Part shown: positions 6,734 through 9,542 of the stretch, piece by piece | Numbering within the stretch: position 1 is the stretch's first letter | How the letters are laid out: each line of letters starts with the position of its first letter | Assembly: GCA_028876585.1 (NCBI GenBank) | Contig: JAGWRL010000137.1 | Span: forward strand, 1 to 9,542 | Length of the DNA: 9,542 nt | Source: Pseudomonadota bacterium | GTDB lineage: Bacteria; Pseudomonadota; Alphaproteobacteria; Rhizobiales; Beijerinckiaceae | Direction: 5' to 3' | Made by a program: the position numbers and the translations under genes | Notes under the pieces: generated by a model | Databases searched by the model: none | Seen by the model: the letters and a program-made list of their open reading frames with translations, nothing else | Told to the model about the DNA's origin: nothing

Positions 6734-6746
6734 CGTTCGGCGCGGC

Positions 6747-6775
6747 TCATAACGGGCCGGCGCGTATGCGTCAAC
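6747..6775 (-). promoter_or_regulatory. Promoter of rplM-rpsI(-argC)
   Basis: On the minus strand, GTTGAC (6770-6775) and TTATGA (6747-6752) are separated by exactly 17 nt, close to the alphaproteobacterial housekeeping pattern CTTGAC-N17-CTATAT. Transcription would start near 6740, leaving a leader of about 46 nt. This is the only good match upstream of rplM, and its place fits a strongly expressed ribosomal operon. Confidence 0.6.
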
Positions 6776-6820
6776 GGCAAACGCCCGGACTCGCGCCGAA
6801 ATGGCGATGTTTTTGTGTCA

Positions 6821-6836
6821 CGGTATTGGGATACCG
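6821..6836. repeat. Inverted repeat in the rplM / DUF922 divergent gap
   Basis: CGGTAT-TGGG-ATACCG: perfect 6-bp arms around 4 nt. It lies about 45 bp upstream of the rplM -35 element and 67 bp upstream of the DUF922-like start codon. It could be an operator for either divergent unit or a short hairpin. The 209-bp gap (6695-6903) shows no other gene. Confidence 0.4.
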
Positions 6837-6903
6837 CATCATCGGGCGCCAGACCGTAATTCGTCGGCGTGGGCCGCGTCGCGGCGAAAAAGGGAGGCGT
6901 GAG

Positions 6904-7485
6904 GTGGGAAACCTGTTGCCGGCGGGCGCGCTCGGGCGCCAGTTGACCTGGAACGATTTCGCCACGCGGCAGGCGCCCGCGCCCGGCCCCGGCCAGAACG
7001 CGACGGCGGCCGAGACGCGCGTAACGCGGCTATTGTCGCCGAACCGCTTCACCTTCTCGCGCGCCGTCTACCTGCGGCCGCCCAATTTCACGATGGACCA
7101 GGACCCCGACGTGACGATCCGGTTCGAGACCAATTCCTGGGTGGCAAGCTGGGTCGCCTCCAGCCCGGCGGCGTTCCAGGCCTCGCTGCTGGAGCACGAA
7201 CAGGGTCATTACGACATAAGTTCGCTCAACGCCGGCGATTTTTTCGGCGAGTTGCAGGACATCAACGGCTCCGCCTTCGTCTCCGCGCAGGCTGGCCGCG
7301 CCCGCGTCGCCGATACGATCAGCCGGCTCGGCCGCACGCAGCCGATCCACGACAAATACGACACCGACACCAATCACGGCCTGCGCCCGGCCCGGCAGGC
7401 GCTGTGGACCGCCGCCTTCGCCGCCGCCCGCGCGCCGGGCGCGACGCTGCTAGGCGCGCTCGCGAGCGCCGGCCTGTTCCCCTGA
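6904..7485 (+). CDS. DUF922-like putative zinc-dependent protease, no signal peptide
   Basis: A 193-aa protein. The GTG start is chosen because GGGAGG (6892-6897) lies 6 nt upstream; the open frame reaches back to 6694 but that part is antisense to the rplM leader. LTWNDFATR (14-22) resembles the LTWxDF opening of DUF922 proteins. LLEHEQGHYDIS (95-106) carries an HExxH zincin motif with H98, E99 and H102. YDTDTNHG (152-159) matches the conserved C-terminal block of that family. Members are usually described as predicted secreted Zn-dependent proteases, yet this one begins MGNLLPAGALGRQ with no hydrophobic signal segment. It is 17 bp upstream of a peptidoglycan-binding-fold gene and surely co-transcribed with it. 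The catalytic call is family inference; the substrate is unknown. Confidence 0.7.
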   Translation: MGNLLPAGALGRQLTWNDFATRQAPAPGPGQNATAAETRVTRLLSPNRFTFSRAVYLRPPNFTMDQDPDVTIRFETNSWVASWVASSPAAFQASLLEHEQGHYDISSLNAGDFFGELQDINGSAFVSAQAGRARVADTISRLGRTQPIHDKYDTDTNHGLRPARQALWTAAFAAARAPGATLLGALASAGLFP

Positions 7486-7502
7486 CCCCACGGAGCCACG
7501 CC

Positions 7503-7889
7503 ATGTTGCGATCGCGCATTCTCTCCGGCAATCCTCGCCTGGAAAACGCCGCCGTCGGCGGTCCCTCGATCAAGCGCCGCCCGCCCGACGACGATTTCGA
7601 CGCCGTGCAGCGCATCCAGCGCGCCCTGCGCGAGATCGGCTATCCGATGTCGCTCAGCTTCAAGAGCGGCGACGCCGACGGCAAGTACGGCGATGAGACC
7701 GTTCGCGCCGTGCAGGATTTCCAGCGCCACGCCTTTCCCGGCCAGCCCGGCCAGTGGGACGGCCGGGTCGGGCGCCACACGCTCGCCCAGATGGACGCCG
7801 CGCTGGTCCCCGACGATCAGGCGGTGGAAGGCCCGGCCGAGGACCGGATCGCCTCGATCGAGACCGTCAATCCCAGCAACTTCGCCTGA
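7503..7889 (+). CDS. Small peptidoglycan-binding domain protein
   Basis: A 128-aa protein with one PG_binding_1-type fold at about 33-98: AVQRIQRALREIGYP (34-48), DADGKYGDETVRAVQDFQ (57-74) and QWDGRVGRHTLAQMD (84-98), which is the classic DGxxGxxT pair around AVxxFQ. The N-terminal SGNPRLENAAVGG (8-20) precedes the domain and resembles the short PG-binding modules I recall near extracellular contractile injection genes. No signal peptide and no catalytic domain are visible. The ATG has GGAG (7492-7495) 7 nt upstream. It follows the DUF922-like gene by 17 bp and its stop is 2 bp from the convergent thioesterase stop. The fold is clear; the binding target and partner are not. Confidence 0.82.
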   Translation: MLRSRILSGNPRLENAAVGGPSIKRRPPDDDFDAVQRIQRALREIGYPMSLSFKSGDADGKYGDETVRAVQDFQRHAFPGQPGQWDGRVGRHTLAQMDAALVPDDQAVEGPAEDRIASIETVNPSNFA

Positions 7890-7898
7890 GGTCAGGCG
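7883..7898. repeat. Inverted repeat spanning two convergent stop codons
   Basis: CGCCTGA-GG-TCAGGCG: perfect 7-bp arms. The left TGA is the stop of the peptidoglycan-binding gene and the right TCA is the stop of the minus-strand thioesterase. There is no T-run on either side, so termination is doubtful. It may be a chance result of two genes ending in Ala followed by TGA. Confidence 0.4.
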
Positions 7899-8308
7899 CG
7901 CGGCGGGATCGAATAGGTGCCGACGGCGTGGGCGACGAGATCGTCGCTGCGGGTGGCGAAGATCGAGACTTCGCCGACCGCCAGCCGTTTGCCGAGCTTG
8001 ATCAGCCGCGCCTCGCCGATCAGGTCGGCCGGCTCGGGCTTTTTCAGGAAATTGATGTTGAGATTGGTGGTCACCGCCAGCCCCACCGGGCCGATATTGG
8101 CGAGGATGGCGACATAGAGCGCGACGTCGGCGAGGCCGAACATCGCCGGTCCCGAGATCGTGCCGCCCGGCCGCAGATGCCGCTCCTGATAGACCAGCCG
8201 CATCCGCGCCCGCATCGGCCCCACCTCCTCGATCGCGAACGCGCCCTCGACCTGCGGGAATTCGCGGTCGAGGAATGCGCGCACCTGCGCCAAGGAAAGT
8301 ACGGACAT
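7892..8308 (-). CDS. PaaI-family hotdog-fold acyl-CoA thioesterase
   Basis: A 138-aa protein of normal size for single-domain hotdog thioesterases, which hydrolyse acyl-CoA or aryl-CoA thioesters in the cytoplasm. GGTISGPAMFGLADVALYVAI (48-68) is the central helix region, with D61 in the place of the PaaI catalytic acid. TTNLNINFLKKP (80-91) and GEARLIKLGKRLAVGEVSIF (98-117) follow in the family order. The frame is open upstream to 9433, but that stretch is antisense to the FAD monooxygenase, so the ATG at 8308 (MSVLSLAQV) is taken although its Shine-Dalgarno is weak. The gene diverges from the FAD monooxygenase with 84 bp between them. The substrate cannot be told. Confidence 0.85.
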   Translation of the reverse strand: MSVLSLAQVRAFLDREFPQVEGAFAIEEVGPMRARMRLVYQERHLRPGGTISGPAMFGLADVALYVAILANIGPVGLAVTTNLNINFLKKPEPADLIGEARLIKLGKRLAVGEVSIFATRSDDLVAHAVGTYSIPPRA

Positions 8309-8392
8309 GTCGGCTCGCTGTTTAAGGGAACGCTTGGTTAGCGCGCCCGCTTGCGCCTCGACAAGCCCGCCGCCGGCTTCTAGTGAGGCTGC

Positions 8393-9542
8393 ATGAGTGA
8401 GACCCTCGCGACGCAATGCTGCATCGCCGGCGGCGGGCCGGCGGGGATCATGCTGGGCTTTCTGCTCGCCCGCGCCGGCGTCCGGGTGGTCGTGCTGGAG
8501 AAGCACGCCGACTTCTTCCGCGATTTTCGCGGCGACACCGTGCATCCCTCGACGCTCGAAGTGTTGGCCGAACTCGGCCTGCTCGACGCATTCCTGAAAA
8601 TACCGCACCAGAAAATCGAAACGCTCAGCGCGCTGATCGGCGACGAGCGGGTTCAACTGGTCGACCTGCGCCATCTGCCGACCCGCTGCAAATTCGTGGC
8701 GTTGGCGCCGCAGTGGGATTTCCTCAATTTTCTCGCCGGCCACGCCTGCCGCTATCCCGCGTTCGACCTGCGGATGAACGCGCAGGCGGTCGACATCATT
8801 CTGGAAAACGGCCGCGTGACGGGCGTCAGCGCGACCACGCCCGACGGGCCGCTGACGATCCGGGCCGATCTCGTGGTCGCCTGCGACGGCCGCCATTCGA
8901 CGCTGCGCGACAAGGCGGGCCTCACCGGCGACGCCTTCGGCGCGCCGATGGACGTGCTGTGGTTCCGCCTGTCGCGAACGCCTGCCGACGGGCCGGAAAC
9001 CTTCGGCCATGTCGAAGCGGGGCGGATGATGATCATGATCGACCGCGGCGATTACTGGCAATGCGCCTATGTCATCGCCAAGGGCGGTTTCGAGGCTATC
9101 CGGGCGGCGGGCCTGCCCGCTTTGCGCGCCCGCGTGCTCGCGATGTCGCCGTTTCTGGGCGCCCGCGTCGAGGAATTGCGCGGCTGGGACGACGTGAAAC
9201 TGCTGAGCGTGCAGGTCGACCGCTTGCGGCGCTGGTGGCGGCCGGGCCTGCTCGCGATCGGCGACGCCGCGCATGCGATGTCGCCGATCGGCGGCGTCGG
9301 CGTCAACATCGCGGTGCAGGACGCGGTCGCCGCCGCCAACCTGCTCGCCGCGCCATTGCGCGCGGGGCGGCTCGCCGACGCCGACCTCGCCGCCGTGCAG
9401 GCGCGGCGCGAGCGCGCGGTGAAGCTGACGCAATGGGGGCAGTTGCAGATTCAGAAACGGCTGATCGGCCGCGTGCTCGCCGGCGCCGCCCCGATCAAGC
9501 CGCCGTGGCCGCTAAAACTGTTCAATCTGTTTCCGCTCCTGC
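8393..9542 (+). CDS. UbiH-type FAD-dependent monooxygenase (3' truncated by window)
   Basis: The frame is open for 383 codons and runs off the edge. It is a group A flavoprotein hydroxylase. The dinucleotide-binding motif is CCIAGGGPAGIMLGFLLARAG (9-29), ending at E36 (VVVLEKH), which binds the FAD ribose. The DG motif is CDGRHSTLRDKAG (164-176). The GD motif is LLAIGDAAHAMSPIGGVGVN (286-305). FRGDTVHPSTLEVLAELGLLD (45-65) is typical of this subgroup. GAGG (8384-8387) lies 5 nt before the ATG. It is not assigned to ubiquinone synthesis, since no ubi gene is near; an aromatic or other hydroxylation is equally possible. The divergent thioesterase may share its control region. Confidence 0.9.
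   Translation, partial: MSETLATQCCIAGGGPAGIMLGFLLARAGVRVVVLEKHADFFRDFRGDTVHPSTLEVLAELGLLDAFLKIPHQKIETLSALIGDERVQLVDLRHLPTRCKFVALAPQWDFLNFLAGHACRYPAFDLRMNAQAVDIILENGRVTGVSATTPDGPLTIRADLVVACDGRHSTLRDKAGLTGDAFGAPMDVLWFRLSRTPADGPETFGHVEAGRMMIMIDRGDYWQCAYVIAKGGFEAIRAAGLPALRARVLAMSPFLGARVEELRGWDDVKLLSVQVDRLRRWWRPGLLAIGDAAHAMSPIGGVGVNIAVQDAVAAANLLAAPLRAGRLADADLAAVQARRERAVKLTQWGQLQIQKRLIGRVLAGAAPIKPPWPLKLFNLFPLL

Noticed and set aside
6694..6903. Upstream extension of the DUF922-like gene to 263 aa
   Set aside because: It crosses the rplM promoter and leader, contains no domain, and the GTG at 6904 has a strong Shine-Dalgarno.
8357..8385. CTCGAC-N17-CTAGTG promoter for the FAD monooxygenase
   Set aside because: It is a weak match, and would place the transcript start only a base or so before the ATG, leaving out the GAGG Shine-Dalgarno.
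8309..9433. Long minus-strand open frame extending the thioesterase to 513 aa
   Set aside because: It is antisense to a clearly conserved FAD monooxygenase, has Arg/His/Gln/Ala-rich sequence typical of high-GC shadow frames, and the hotdog domain starts naturally at the ATG at 8308.

Overview
The window is GC-rich chromosomal DNA from an alphaproteobacterium. Hyphomicrobiales is the best guess, perhaps near Beijerinckiaceae or Methylocystaceae. The evidence is the rpsR - DUF2232 membrane protein - rplI order, the rplM-rpsI-argC order, a type 2 (about 300 aa) ArgC, and an alphaproteobacterial-type promoter (TTGAC-N17-TTATGA) before rplM. No insertion sequence, phage gene, CRISPR array, tRNA or rRNA was seen.

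Left part (1-1767, plus strand): the 3' end of rpsR, a GC-rich intergenic stretch with two hairpins, a DUF2232 membrane protein and rplI. The usual downstream neighbour dnaB is absent; rplI instead runs head-on into galM with 3 bp between them. Next (1771-4106, minus strand) is a compact three-gene unit, transcribed right to left: an NYN-domain (LabA-like) nuclease, a family 5 uracil-DNA glycosylase with a 4Fe-4S cluster, and an aldose 1-epimerase. A 369-bp, AT-richer gap follows (4107-4475). It holds a perfect 12-bp palindrome, a CtrA-like half-match, two GANTC sites, and a plausible promoter for a small membrane protein (4476-4769).

Middle (4753-6694, minus strand): rplM-rpsI-argC. rplM has a recognisable promoter and a hairpin near the start of its mRNA. 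A textbook intrinsic terminator sits between rpsI and argC, only 18 bp before the argC start codon, so argC must depend on read-through or on a promoter inside or upstream of rpsI.

Right part (6904-9542): a two-gene plus-strand unit encodes a DUF922-like putative zincin (HEQGH, no signal peptide) and a small peptidoglycan-binding-fold protein. Then comes a minus-strand PaaI-type hotdog thioesterase. Divergent from it is a UbiH-type FAD-dependent monooxygenase that runs off the window edge.

Most of the window is ordinary housekeeping DNA. The parts most worth a second look are the DUF922/peptidoglycan-binding pair, the terminator ahead of argC, the rplM leader, and the AT-rich gap.
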